From contig NZ_DAIOEU010000016.1 in NCBI RefSeq assembly GCF_036746095.1, forward strand, positions 1-64,000: a stretch of DNA of 64,000 bases, read 5' to 3'. The notes beneath the pieces are model-generated. The model saw nothing but the letters and a program-made list of their open reading frames with translations. It had not been told where the DNA came from and searched no databases. This stretch comes from Dyella_B sp036746095 (GTDB taxonomy: Bacteria; Pseudomonadota; Gammaproteobacteria; Xanthomonadales; Rhodanobacteraceae). This document shows positions 34,087-42,654 of the stretch, piece after piece (positions within the stretch are counted from its first letter, which is position 1; each line of letters begins with the position of its first letter). The position numbers and the translations under genes are program-made.

Positions 34087-35898
34087 ATGAGTTTGCACCC
34101 CGTCGTCGCCCAAGTTACCGAGCGCCTGCGCGAACGCAGCCACGCCTCGCGCGCTGCCTATCTCGAACGCATCAACAAGGCCGTCATCGACGGGCCGCAC
34201 CGCGCACGGCTCTCTTGCGGCAACCTCGCCCATGGCTTCGCCGCCTGCAATACGCACGACAAAGCGGCCCTACGCGAAGGCCACACGCCGAACCTCGCCA
34301 TCGTTACGGCGTACAACGACATGCTGTCCGCGCATCAGCCGTACGAGCGCTACCCGGAATTCATCCGCGAGGTCGCGCGCCAATCCGGCGTTACCGCGCA
34401 GGTGGCCGGGGGCGTGCCGGCGATGTGCGATGGCGTAACGCAAGGCCGTGCCGGCATGGAGCTGTCGCTGTTTTCGCGCGACCTGATTGCCATGACCACT
34501 GCCATCGCGCTCTCGCACGACATGTTCGACGGCGCGCTGTACTTGGGTATCTGCGACAAGATCGTGCCTGGTCTATTGATCGGCGCGCTGAGCTTCGGCC
34601 ATCTGCCCGGCGTGTTCGTGCCCAGCGGCCCGATGCCCAGCGGCATCAGCAACGATGAGAAATCCAAAGTGCGCCAGGCGTACACGGAAGGCAAGGCCAG
34701 TCGCGACGAACTGCTGGAAGCGGAAGCGGCGTCGTATCACGCACCCGGCACCTGCACCTTCTACGGCACCGCCAATTCCAACCAGATGTTGATGGAGATC
34801 ATGGGCCTGCATTTGCCCGGTTCCAGCTTCGTCGCGCCCGATACGTTGCTGCGCGATGCGCTCACCGCCGAAGCGGTACGCCGTTGCGCGGCGCTGGGCA
34901 AGGCGGGCGAGCATCTGCCGATCGGCCATATCGTCGACGAGCGAGCCATCGTCAACGGCGTGATCGGCCTGCATGCGACGGGCGGTTCCACCAATCACCT
35001 GCTGCACCTGGTGGCAATCGCGCAGGCGGCGGGTATTGCGTTGCGCTGGGAAGACTTCGACGCGCTGTCGTCAGTGGTGCCATTGCTGGCGCGCGTGTAT
35101 CCGAACGGCTATGCCGACGTGAATCATTTCCACGACGCCGGCGGCATGGGGTTCCTGATCGACCAGTTGCTGGGCGCCGGCCTGTTGCATGGTGACGCAC
35201 GCACGATCATGGGCACCGAGCTTTCCAGCTATGCGCAGCTGCCGGAGCTGGACGAAGCCGGCAAGCTCAACTGGAAACCGGTCTCCAAGGAAAGCGGCAA
35301 TCGGGGCGTGCTGCGTGCATCCAGCGAACCGTTCCGCGCGGACGGCGGTCTGCGCATGCTCAACGGCAACCTTGGCCGCTCGGTGATCAAGGTGTCTTCG
35401 GTGCCGGATGATCGCCTGGTGATCGAAGCCCCGGCCGTCGTCTTCCACGACCAGGACGACATCAAGCGTGCGTTCGACCGTGGCGAGCTCAACCGTGATT
35501 TCATCGCCGTGGTGCGTTTCCAGGGACCGCGCGCGATCGGCATGCCGGAACTGCACAAGCTCACGCCCACGCTGGCGGTATTGCAGGATCGCGGCCATCG
35601 CATCGCATTGGTGACGGATGGCCGCATGTCCGGTGCGAGTGGCCGCGTGCCGGCGGCGATCCACGTGACGCCGGAAGCCGACGATGGCGGCCCGATCGCG
35701 AGGGTGCAGGATGGTGACGTGATTCGACTGGACGCCATGAAAGGCACGCTCGACGTGCTGGTTGACGCCGCCGAATTCGCGGCACGCGCACCCGCGGTGG
35801 AAGATCTTTCGCGGCACCAGCACGGCATGGGACGCGAATTGTTCGGCATTTTCCGTCGCAATGCAGTCGCTGCCGATCTTGGCGCAGGCGTGCTTTGA
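34087..35898 (+). CDS. edd: Phosphogluconate dehydratase
   Basis: Converts 6-phosphogluconate to 2-keto-3-deoxy-6-phosphogluconate, the defining Entner-Doudoroff step. The 603-residue enzyme of the IlvD/Edd family is expected to carry a [4Fe-4S] cluster. Motifs include CDGVTQGRAGMELSLFSRD, PGTCTFYGTANSNQM and GLHATGGSTNHLLHL, which contain the cluster cysteine regions, and the C-terminal TDGRMSGASGRVPAAIHVTP. It is separated from pgl by a REPIN-like element, which might tune expression between the two genes. Confidence 0.97.
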   Translation: MSLHPVVAQVTERLRERSHASRAAYLERINKAVIDGPHRARLSCGNLAHGFAACNTHDKAALREGHTPNLAIVTAYNDMLSAHQPYERYPEFIREVARQSGVTAQVAGGVPAMCDGVTQGRAGMELSLFSRDLIAMTTAIALSHDMFDGALYLGICDKIVPGLLIGALSFGHLPGVFVPSGPMPSGISNDEKSKVRQAYTEGKASRDELLEAEAASYHAPGTCTFYGTANSNQMLMEIMGLHLPGSSFVAPDTLLRDALTAEAVRRCAALGKAGEHLPIGHIVDERAIVNGVIGLHATGGSTNHLLHLVAIAQAAGIALRWEDFDALSSVVPLLARVYPNGYADVNHFHDAGGMGFLIDQLLGAGLLHGDARTIMGTELSSYAQLPELDEAGKLNWKPVSKESGNRGVLRASSEPFRADGGLRMLNGNLGRSVIKVSSVPDDRLVIEAPAVVFHDQDDIKRAFDRGELNRDFIAVVRFQGPRAIGMPELHKLTPTLAVLQDRGHRIALVTDGRMSGASGRVPAAIHVTPEADDGGPIARVQDGDVIRLDAMKGTLDVLVDAAEFAARAPAVEDLSRHQHGMGRELFGIFRRNAVAADLGAGVL

Positions 35899-35922
35899 AC
35901 ATCGCACCATCCCCATGCGGTC

Positions 35923-35999
35923 GTCATTCCCGCGAAAGCGGGAATCCATTGTCGCTTTTGCCCCAGGTCTACATGGATTCCCGCTTTCGCGGGAATGAC
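35923..35999. repeat. Paired inverted palindromes (REPIN-like), family A, dRS3-type core
   Basis: The left end contains ATTCCCGCGAAAGCGGGAAT, which fits the Neisseria dRS3 consensus ATTCCC-N8-GGGAAT exactly; the right end is its inverse. The 77-bp element fills the gap between edd and eda. Confidence 0.88.
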
Positions 36000-36025
36000 G
36001 GCCATAAGGCGTATTTGGATCATCT

Positions 36026-36670
36026 ATGAACATCGAAACCAAGCAACAACACGTCGAAACCACCATGCGCCTGGCGCCGGTCATTCCCGTGGTGATCATC
36101 GAAGACGCCAAGCACGCCGTGCCGATGGCGCGTGCGCTGGTGGCCGGCGGCATTCCGGCGATCGAGGTGACGCTGCGCACGCCGGCTGCGCTCGATGCCA
36201 TCCGCGCCATTGCCGCGGAAGTGGAAGGTGCGGTGGTCGGTGTCGGCACCGTGCTCACCGCGAACGATCTGCATGCGGCGGAAAAGGCCGGCGCGCGCTT
36301 CGCCGTGTCGCCCGGCATGTCGCCCAGGCTGCTTGCCGCCGCTGACGACAGCGCCCTGCCCTTGCTGCCTGGCATCGCCACCGCCAGCGAGGCGATGGCG
36401 CTGTTGGAGCGTGGCTATCGGCATTTGAAGTTCTTCCCCGCCGTTCCGGCTGGCGGTGCAAAGCTGCTCGGCGCATGGGCGAGTCCGCTGCCGCAGATCC
36501 GCTTCTGTCCCACCGGTGGTATTTCCCTCGGCGGCGCGAAGGATTTTCTCTCGCTGCCCAATGTGCTGTGCGTCGGCGGCTCGTGGCTTACGCCGGGTGA
36601 CAAACTGAAGGCGGGCGACTGGGCCGGTATCGAACAATTGGCGCGCGAAGCCGCGGCGCTGCACGGCTGA
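36026..36670 (+). CDS. eda: 2-keto-3-deoxy-6-phosphogluconate (KDPG) aldolase
   Basis: Splits KDPG into pyruvate and glyceraldehyde-3-phosphate. The 214-residue class I aldolase shows APVIPVVIIEDAKHAVPMA, IPAIEVTLRTPAAL, VGVGTVLTANDL and the Schiff-base lysine in HLKFFPA at about residue 135, followed by RFCPTGGIS. Final gene of the operon. A weak hairpin (36694-36717) follows without a T tract. Confidence 0.95.
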   Translation: MNIETKQQHVETTMRLAPVIPVVIIEDAKHAVPMARALVAGGIPAIEVTLRTPAALDAIRAIAAEVEGAVVGVGTVLTANDLHAAEKAGARFAVSPGMSPRLLAAADDSALPLLPGIATASEAMALLERGYRHLKFFPAVPAGGAKLLGAWASPLPQIRFCPTGGISLGGAKDFLSLPNVLCVGGSWLTPGDKLKAGDWAGIEQLAREAAALHG

Positions 36671-37029
36671 TCATCGCCCCTGGGTATAGAAGCAAGCGGC
36701 AGTGCATATCGCCGCTTGATCATGCCCGTCGCACGAGCCGGCGATAAAATCGCGCTGTGTCGAGGTTCCACGCCGGCGTTTGCCTGGATGTTCCGGCCTC
36801 GCTCGCAGGCGAACGCATGCACGGCTTCTCACAACGGTCGCCCGATGCCTGCCGCTACGGCAGCGCCGATACGCTGCGGCATCCTTTCCCCCACGTGCCG
36901 AAAGTGGGCCCGGCGCGCTATCGGGCGCGCTTCGCGCAGGCAGCACAGTGACTTTTGGCGTATGAAACTCGTTACCGTTGCTGCCTAAGCTGGGAATCTC
37001 CGCGCGAATGCGCCGTATGAAGGATTCCC
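36671..37029. other. Intergenic region between eda and S10 peptidase
   Basis: This 359-bp stretch has a modest hairpin with arms AAGCGGC/GCCGCTT at 36694-36717 that may end the Entner-Doudoroff transcript. A 64-codon frame at 36757-36951 lacks a ribosome site and any recognisable motif, so it is not called. No other signal was seen. Confidence 0.4.
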
Positions 37030-38610
37030 ATGCGCAAGCTTCCGCTCGCTTTCGCCCTGGCTGCACTGTTGCTGGGCAATGCCGCCGCAGCCGATAAAAA
37101 AGATAAAACGCCGGAAGAGCCAAAGCCGGAAGCCGCCTTGCTGCACCCACAAGCTTCTACCAGCGAGGGCAGCGTTTCCGTAGAAGGAAAACATATCGCC
37201 TACAAGGCCGTGGCCGGCACCATCGTGCTGCATGGCAAGGGCGACAAGGAAAACGAGCCCACCGTCAGTATGTTCTACGCCGCCTATTTCAAGAAAGTCG
37301 ACGATGCGTCCAGGCGCCCGATCACCTTCATCTACAACGGTGGCCCGGGTTCGGCCACGGTGTGGCTGCACATGGGCGCATTCGGTCCGCGGCGCGTGGT
37401 GACCAAGGACGATAGCCATACGCCTGCGGCGCCCTATCAGCTGGTGAACAACGACTACAGCCTGCTCGATGCGTCCGACCTGGTTTTCATCGATGCGCCC
37501 GGCGCCGGTTTCAGCCGCCTGATCGCCAACGATCCGGATGCCTCCAAGCGCGCGGACCAGATGAAGGATCGCCGCAAGGAGATCTACAGCGTCGACGGGG
37601 ACGGCCGCGCCTTCGCGCAATTCATCGTGCAGTTCCTGTCGCGCTACGGACGCTGGAACTCGCCGAAGTACCTGTTCGGCGAAAGCTACGGCACCACGCG
37701 CTCGGCTGTGCTTGCCAATGACCTGGAAAACGAAAACAGTGTCGACCTCAATGGCGTGATCCTGCTTTCGCAGATCCTCAATTTCGATACCAGCATCGAT
37801 GGACCTGACCAGAATCCGGGCGTCGATCTGCCCTACGAATTGGCGCTGCCAACCTTTGCCGCTACCGCGTACTACCACCACAAACTGCCACAGCAGCCGG
37901 CTGCGCTGGAGCCGTTCCTGCAAGAGGTAGAGCAGTTTGCGCTGGGCGACTACGCGCAGGCGTTGATGCAGGGTTCGCGCCTGGATGATGCACGCAAGCA
38001 GGCCATGGCGGAGAAGCTGCATCAATACACCGGCCTTCCCGTGGCCTATCTGCTGAAAGCCGATCTACGCGTCACCGGCGGCATGTTCGAGCATGAATTG
38101 CTGGCCGACAATGCCGACACCACCGGTCGCCTGGATTCGCGTTTTGCCGGTCCGTCGCTCGATCCGCTCAGCAAGGAAGCCCAATACGATCCGCAATCGT
38201 CCGCGATCAGCGCTGCCTACATCGCGGCGTTCAACGACTACGTGCGCAAGGACCTCAAGTTCGGCCAGGACCAGGTCTATCGCGAATTTGCCGACGTCAA
38301 CGATTGGGACTTCAAGCACGACGGACACGATGGCGCCGTCAATGTGATGCCGGACCTGGCCAAGGCGATGAAAACCAACCCGGACCTGAAAGTGTTCCTC
38401 AACGGCGGCTACTACGATCTGGCCACACCGTTCTATGCCGCCGATTACGAGATGCACCATATGCCGATCCAGCCGGCGCTGATGAACAACATCAGTTACG
38501 CGTGGTATCCGTCCGGGCACATGGTGTATGCGCACGAGGCGTCATTGAAGTTGCTGCACGATAACGTGGCGCGATTTATCGAGCAGACAGATAACGTCAA
38601 GGGTCATTGA
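37030..38610 (+). CDS. Exported serine carboxypeptidase (peptidase S10 family)
   Basis: A 526-residue alpha/beta-hydrolase peptidase that removes C-terminal residues, probably in the periplasm. A signal peptide (about 1-20, ending NAAAA) leads into a charged spacer. The oxyanion region ITFIYNGGPGSATVWLHMG is present. The catalytic triad is visible as Ser in FGESYGT (about 219), Asp in GGYYDLATP (about 463) and His in PSGHMVY (about 497). Located alone between the eda operon and a REPIN-like element. Confidence 0.93.
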   Translation: MRKLPLAFALAALLLGNAAAADKKDKTPEEPKPEAALLHPQASTSEGSVSVEGKHIAYKAVAGTIVLHGKGDKENEPTVSMFYAAYFKKVDDASRRPITFIYNGGPGSATVWLHMGAFGPRRVVTKDDSHTPAAPYQLVNNDYSLLDASDLVFIDAPGAGFSRLIANDPDASKRADQMKDRRKEIYSVDGDGRAFAQFIVQFLSRYGRWNSPKYLFGESYGTTRSAVLANDLENENSVDLNGVILLSQILNFDTSIDGPDQNPGVDLPYELALPTFAATAYYHHKLPQQPAALEPFLQEVEQFALGDYAQALMQGSRLDDARKQAMAEKLHQYTGLPVAYLLKADLRVTGGMFEHELLADNADTTGRLDSRFAGPSLDPLSKEAQYDPQSSAISAAYIAAFNDYVRKDLKFGQDQVYREFADVNDWDFKHDGHDGAVNVMPDLAKAMKTNPDLKVFLNGGYYDLATPFYAADYEMHHMPIQPALMNNISYAWYPSGHMVYAHEASLKLLHDNVARFIEQTDNVKGH

Positions 38611-38643
38611 CGTATACGCCGGAGTTGATGCTACCTATGGACC

Positions 38644-38720
38644 GTCATTCCCGCGAAAGCGGGAATCCATTTTCAAGGGTGCATCAGAGCAAAATGGATT
38701 CCCGCTTTCGCGGGAATGAC
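38644..38720. repeat. Paired inverted palindromes (REPIN-like), family A, dRS3-type core
   Basis: Same length (77 bp) and same terminal ATTCCCGCGAAAGCGGGAAT core as the element at 35923, but with a different interior. It lies just downstream of the S10 peptidase gene. Confidence 0.88.
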
Positions 38721-38773
38721 GGCCGCAACGAAATGCATGCTTTCATGGCCTTCTCGATTGCCAGTCGCCGACA

Positions 38774-39295
38774 TCACGCAACAACTTCATACTCGCTCTG
38801 AACCAAGCCACTGATATATGAGCGCGTTGCAACGTGCTTGAGCCGAATGTCCCGTTCGACCGCACCAAACAACGGAATGCCTGTGCCAATGAGCACCGGT
38901 ACTCGCGTAACAATAAGTCTTTGAATCATCCCGGCGCGCAGAAACCGCTGGATCGTCACACCGCCATCGACATAAATGTGGCCGATACCCTGGGCGCTGA
39001 GGTTCGCGACAATGTCATTGGGCTCACCGGCCATGTGCTGCACGATGGCTCCGGCTGGTGCAGGCGTAAGCTCGCGCGAGCTCAATACGCAAACGGGTTT
39101 CTCGCCATAGAACCATCCCCCGAAGCCCAGCACGGTTTCATAGGTGTTGCGCCCGATCACCAAGGCGTCCACCGTGCGCATGAATTCGTCGTAGCCGTGC
39201 GGCTCACCGCCGCCCTCCGGCAGAAAATCCAGGCTGCCATCGAGCCTGGCCATGAAACCGTCGACGCTGATGCCGACGAACACCGATGCCTTCAT
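38774..39295 (-). CDS. Dihydrofolate reductase-family protein (RibD C-terminal domain type)
   Basis: A 173-residue stand-alone RibD_C/DHFR-fold protein. ATG 39295 has GGAGG seven bases upstream and gives the standard start KASVFVGISVDGFMARLDGS. Other family blocks are DALVIGRNTYETVLGF, PVCVLSSREL, IYVDGGVTIQRFL and LIVTRVPVLIGTGIPLFG. These proteins bind NADPH, but the substrate of most stand-alone members is unknown. It is divergent from the SnoaL-like gene. Confidence 0.9.
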   Translation of the reverse strand: MKASVFVGISVDGFMARLDGSLDFLPEGGGEPHGYDEFMRTVDALVIGRNTYETVLGFGGWFYGEKPVCVLSSRELTPAPAGAIVQHMAGEPNDIVANLSAQGIGHIYVDGGVTIQRFLRAGMIQRLIVTRVPVLIGTGIPLFGAVERDIRLKHVATRSYISGLVQSEYEVVA

Positions 39296-39402
39296 CGCGA
39301 CGCCTCCGATGATGCCTCGCGGCCAGGACATCATCTTACGCCCGTTACTGCACCGGTTTCCGCAACTCCGCTATGCTCGACGCCGTACCTCAGAGATATG
39401 TC

Positions 39403-39774
39403 ATGCGCGCCCTTATCGATCGCTACATAGACGCCTACAACCGCATCGACATCAACGCCATACTCGCCACCATGCATGGCGAGGTGATCTTTGAAAGCTA
39501 CACCGCCGGCGTACTCAGTGTCCGTACCGTGGGCATCCACGAGCTGCGCCACCTTGCAGAAAACTCTCGCCAATTGTTCTCCGCGAGACGTCAAACCATT
39601 ACCACCTATGCCGAAGCGGCTGATATCGCCTACGCGCAAATCCACTTCCAGGGTACCTTCGCCATCGACTTGCCCAACGGCATCCGCGCAGGGCAAAGCA
39701 TGGCCCTGGATGGACGCAGCGAATATCGCGAGCGCGATGGCCTGCTGATCTACGTCGCCGATTACAGCGATTGA
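39403..39774 (+). CDS. SnoaL/NTF2-like protein
   Basis: A 123-residue alpha+beta barrel protein: RALIDRYIDAYNRIDINAIL is the typical helical start, followed by MHGEVIFES and a long curved sheet ending YRERDGLLIYVADYSD. NTF2-like proteins of this kind may be enzymes or ligand binders; none of the sequence fixes the substrate. ATG 39403 is preferred because the fold starts there and AGAGATA precedes it; ATG 39373 would add ten residues. Confidence 0.75.
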   Translation: MRALIDRYIDAYNRIDINAILATMHGEVIFESYTAGVLSVRTVGIHELRHLAENSRQLFSARRQTITTYAEAADIAYAQIHFQGTFAIDLPNGIRAGQSMALDGRSEYRERDGLLIYVADYSD

Positions 39775-39821
39775 CTGCCTGGGGTAGCTATGGCGTGTCT
39801 CTTCAACGCAAACGATTTGCC

Positions 39822-40202
39822 CTAATCCCAGCGATTGGCATTTTTTGGAAAGCCGGGACGTTGCACGCGCACCACGCAGAATCGCTGCCCGCTCGGTGCT
39901 TGCATCACCACCCACCGTTCAAGGCGACTGACAATGCTGGCGCCGAGTTTTTCCAGGCGTCGCACTTCGGCCTCAATGTCGTCCGTTTCAATATCGATGT
40001 GCACGCGGCTTTCGTGCTCGACGCGCTGGATCTGCACGATAGGTTCGTCGGGTGGAGTGTCCAGCATGCGGTAGTTGCCGCGGGTTCCCGGATGCTCATA
40101 GTCGACCGGACGGCCCAGCGCCTTGGCCCAGAACAGGGCAGCCTGGTCGATGTTAGGTACGTTGCAGTCGATAAGCAGGGCGCAAAGTCTTGAATGATGC
40201 AT
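39822..40202 (-). CDS. VOC (glyoxalase/bleomycin resistance) superfamily protein
   Basis: A 126-residue paired beta-alpha-beta-beta-beta protein. It starts HHSRLCALLIDCNV, with ALFWAKALGRPV as the usual helix, HIDIETDDIEAEVRRLEKLG as the second module and APSGQRFCVVRVQRP near the end. The acidic and histidine positions would allow metal binding, but the reaction is unknown. ATG 40202 gives the normal family length; the upstream extension is not supported. Confidence 0.85.
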   Translation of the reverse strand: MHHSRLCALLIDCNVPNIDQAALFWAKALGRPVDYEHPGTRGNYRMLDTPPDEPIVQIQRVEHESRVHIDIETDDIEAEVRRLEKLGASIVSRLERWVVMQAPSGQRFCVVRVQRPGFPKNANRWD

Positions 40203-40279
40203 GGCCGCCAAATCGTAGGTAGGGTTGGCGCAGGGTAACCCAACATGTTCGGGGCGATCCGATAGCAACGCTGCGCTGC

Positions 40280-40723
40280 TTATGGCTCGGCAATTTCGAG
40301 CCCGTTTTCCTCGCACCAGTCACGCAGCGCCTGTCGAGTGGCTTTGTCTTCGTAGTCATTCCAGTGCTCAAGCTGCCCCTTGCGTATCAGCAAGTCCTTG
40401 AACCGGCCATAGGCGCCGCGCTTGCGGAAGAAGTCATAGACCAGCTCGTATGCATCGGGCAAATGTTGCCTGGCAAAGTGGAAAACGAGGTCCCGCCCCA
40501 GATCAAGATCGTTCTTGTGCGGTACGGGCACATAGCGATCAGGATCGTCGATGTCTTCCGGCAGATCTTCGTCCACGCCGAACTCGGCGGTGCCGGACCA
40601 ATACACCTTGCCGGTCTGCCGGGACACATAGGCCTCAGGTTCGGAACCCAGATTACCGCCGCTTACCCACGTGAGTGCGTCGAGCAGGTCGTTTAAATTG
40701 ACGGGTATGCGTTCGGTCGTCAT
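40280..40723 (-). CDS. UPF0158 family protein
   Basis: A 147-residue cytoplasmic protein with the UPF0158 layout: NLNDLLDALTWVS at the start, YVSRQTGKVYWSG, then RYVPVPHKNDLDLGRDLVFHF and a C-terminal helical block with AYGRFKDLLIRKG and ALRDWCEENGLEIAEP. The family has no established function. It lies upstream of the VOC gene on the same strand with a 77-bp gap. Confidence 0.85.
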   Translation of the reverse strand: MTTERIPVNLNDLLDALTWVSGGNLGSEPEAYVSRQTGKVYWSGTAEFGVDEDLPEDIDDPDRYVPVPHKNDLDLGRDLVFHFARQHLPDAYELVYDFFRKRGAYGRFKDLLIRKGQLEHWNDYEDKATRQALRDWCEENGLEIAEP

Positions 40724-40881
40724 CGTGGAAACGTATTTATTTCACATGAGCGCCGTCAATCATCATTGAATCCGGCAGTATGGGGACTGTTTGTGCCATG
40801 AGCGGCAATTCCTTGAAGAGCGGTTGGCGTTCGCGCCAACAGGTGCTGCATCTTTCCGTCACGCCCTTGTTGAGCGCGTCG

Positions 40882-41179
40882 CTATTTGCGACTTTTCCAG
40901 CGGCCAGGGTGACGAGTTCCGTGGATGACGGCAAAGACAACCGCATCGATCCCATCCACGACAAAATAAATGCAAAAAAGGGAATCGGTTCATTACTGCG
41001 CGACGCGCATTTCTATGTACAACCGGAAAGGCAAGTGGCTCCTCACCAATCCGGTCGAACAGTGATTGGGCCTCATCGAGAAATTCGTGGCCAAGCCCAA
41101 CGCGTTGTTGTTCGTACCAAGAAGCTGCATCGGTGAGATCCCGATCCGCCTCATTCCTGAGCCGGACAATATTTTTCAT
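40882..41179 (-). pseudogene. ParE/RelE-type toxin, frameshifted at a T6 run
   Basis: The first about 70 residues are a typical ParE toxin (RNEADRDLTDAASWYEQQ, LGHEFLDEAQSLFDRI, RRAVMNRFPF). At a run of six T on the coding strand (plus-strand A6 at 40974-40979) the frame departs from the family. One T fewer restores CIYFVVDGIDAVVFAVIHGT and then RHPGRWKSRK with a stop at 40882, the normal ParE ending. As sequenced the frame ends at 40859 with an unrelated tail. The ATG overlaps the antitoxin stop (ATGA). It may be dead, phase-variable or a sequencing error. Confidence 0.8.
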
Positions 41180-41385
41180 AGCTTCTTGCGTATATCTGCA
41201 ATGACGTCGGCGACCGGGCGACCGGAATGACCATCTGCTTCGTAGGCGTCCAAGCGACGATCGAGTTCGGAGCGCTGCTCTGAGGTCAGTGTAAGAGCGT
41301 TCTTATCAGCCGCAATGCTATCCCACAGGTCTTCGACGAGGAGGATGCGTTCGTTAACGGGTAGCTTCAAAAGATTGATGTTCAT
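41176..41385 (-). CDS. Addiction module antitoxin (putative addiction module component family)
   Basis: A 69-residue small acidic antitoxin: LLKLPVNERILLVEDLWDSI is the family signature, followed by RSELDRRLDAYEADGHSG and ADIRKKL. ATG 41385 is chosen over an upstream start that lengthens the N-terminus without family similarity. It is translationally coupled to the frameshifted parE. With its toxin altered, it may now be an orphan. Confidence 0.85.
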   Translation of the reverse strand: MNINLLKLPVNERILLVEDLWDSIAADKNALTLTSEQRSELDRRLDAYEADGHSGRPVADVIADIRKKL

Positions 41386-41568
41386 GGGTATACAGGATAT
41401 GCCGAAGGGTGCCGCGTTCCAATAGTGCATTGCTTCGTTCGAGCAGCGGCAAGAATGCGATGACGTTTTCGGCAGACTCATTTCCCGAATGGCGATGGAG
41501 CTTAAGGGGTATGTGCTTGCCGCTGTCGAACCGCAGAGCCGACCTGTTGGGAAGGAGCATCGTGCAGA

Positions 41569-41627
41569 GCCTCAACATCTGAGTGAAGTCGCGTCGCCCA
41601 AGTGTTTCCTTAAATGAATTATTAGGT
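41569..41627 (-). other. Degenerate integron attC-like site
   Basis: On the minus strand, 10 bases after the stop of the MazG-like gene, the sequence begins CCTAATAATTCATTTAAGG and ends CTTCACTCAGATGTTGAGG. This is the layout of Xanthomonadales attC sites (CCTAACAATTCATTCAAG ... CTTAACTCAGGCGTTAGG as I recall them). The terminal core elements deviate by about one base each and the central stem is poorly conserved. No integrase gene is in the window. Confidence 0.45.
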
Positions 41628-41636
41628 CGCGATCGA

Positions 41637-41987
41637 CTAGTATTCATTGTATTTCTTGGCACTTCCGCGGACACGATCAGCGGGGTATTTGAGTTCATTT
41701 GTTTCCAACTTAACCGATGCGCATTCCAGTGGGTCAAGCGAGAATTTATCTGCGAGGTTTAATAGGTAGAGCTGAACATCCCCGATCTCCTCCTTGAGGC
41801 GAGCGAGCTTATCAGCACTGAGATTTGAGCTCTCTGCCTCGGTCATCCACAGAAATACTTCGAGTATTTCCGCTGCCTCAGTTGCAAGGCCAATGGCTAG
41901 GTTCTTCGGGGAATGGAACTGCGCCCAGTCACGGGCTGCGACGAATGTCCGCAGCCTTTTTTGTAGCTCCGTGACAGCGGAGCTCAT
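41637..41987 (-). CDS. MazG-like nucleotide pyrophosphohydrolase
   Basis: A 116-residue all-alpha NTP pyrophosphatase of the MazG-like/dCTPase type. The metal-binding pattern is seen in LAIGLATEAAEILEVFLWM (E-x-x-E) and LKEEIGDVQLYLLNLAD (E-E-x-x-D). Such enzymes hydrolyse non-canonical or excess nucleotides. Its ATG overlaps the upstream stop (ATGA), so the two are coupled. The attC-like sequence immediately downstream suggests it once was, or is, a gene cassette. Confidence 0.85.
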   Translation of the reverse strand: MSSAVTELQKRLRTFVAARDWAQFHSPKNLAIGLATEAAEILEVFLWMTEAESSNLSADKLARLKEEIGDVQLYLLNLADKFSLDPLECASVKLETNELKYPADRVRGSAKKYNEY

Positions 41988-42399
41988 GCGATTAACTCCG
42001 GCTCACGATGTTTGAGAAAGGCGCGGATTTGTGCCTCGTGCTCGACTGAGAAGCGCTTGAAGGTCATGACCGGTGAGTACTCAGTTGCGGAGATTCCAAG
42101 CACTTCTGTCAGATTGAATGGCCGAGCAATACGTCGTGTACCCCGGCATTGCACGAAGTTGCGCCAACGTCCCTCAGTGCCAGGCCAATATTTCTCGGAC
42201 TCGCCAGGAACAAGCTTTCGAATTGATTCGAGTGCCATGATGTACTGAATCTGGTGCTCGGTCCTCGCGCAGTCGGCAGATTTTTGCTGACGAGAGCCAA
42301 CTCACCGATGTACCAATCAAGTGGTTGGCTACGGAAGGCATGCTTTTCGGTCTTTACGACACTGGGTAACATTGCGCCGGAAGTTTTGAATAAGAACAT
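41984..42399 (-). pseudogene. Unknown gene, probably split by a frameshift near 42296
   Basis: Two overlapping frames share this region. The upstream frame begins MFLFKTSGAMLPSVVKTEKH and appears coding up to about LDWYIGE. From there the frame used by the downstream gene stays open without a start, reading QQKSADCARTEHQIQYIMAL, and continues to KHREPELIA, whose stop overlaps the MazG-like start. A single lost base near 42296 would explain this. I do not recognise the family. If not frameshifted, the 84-residue frame from 42238 is the gene. Confidence 0.5.
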
Positions 42400-42401
42400 G
42401 G

Positions 42402-42632
42402 TCAATCCTTCAGTTGACGAGCGTGAGCCTTGGCTGAGACATCTCTTGCGCTCGTCAGAGCCACTGTTTGGGAGTCGATCTGCTCATTCCGGCGAAGTGC
42501 TTCCTGCATCCATAGCTGCTCGATTTCCGCCGGGGAAAATGATTCGAGGCGATCGATCAGATCAAAGGCCAGTTGCGCTCTTTCCTGGGAGGAAAGGCTG
42601 AGTGCTTCACTTTCGAGAGATTTCAGGTCCAT
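42402..42632 (-). CDS. Second addiction-module-type small protein (orphan antitoxin-like)
   Basis: A 76-residue protein with the antitoxin-like start SLESEALSLSSQERAQLAFD, then LIDRLESFSPAEIEQLWMQEA and a basic tail. It resembles the same antitoxin family as the gene at 41176 but has no ParE partner next to it; the following gene is the disrupted unknown one. It is the first gene of the minus-strand patch and lies 22 bases from the 3' end of lhr. Confidence 0.75.
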   Translation of the reverse strand: MDLKSLESEALSLSSQERAQLAFDLIDRLESFSPAEIEQLWMQEALRRNEQIDSQTVALTSARDVSAKAHARQLKD

Positions 42633-42654
42633 GGGAGTCCTGTAAAGCAGTAGA

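Noticed and set aside
36757..36951. 64-codon frame between eda and the S10 peptidase
   Set aside because: No ribosome site, no motif and no coupling to a neighbour; left uncalled.
41354..41737. 127-codon minus-strand frame spanning the attC-like site
   Set aside because: It overlaps both the MazG-like 3' end and the antitoxin start, and its PNNSFKE segment is simply the translation of the attC-like sequence.
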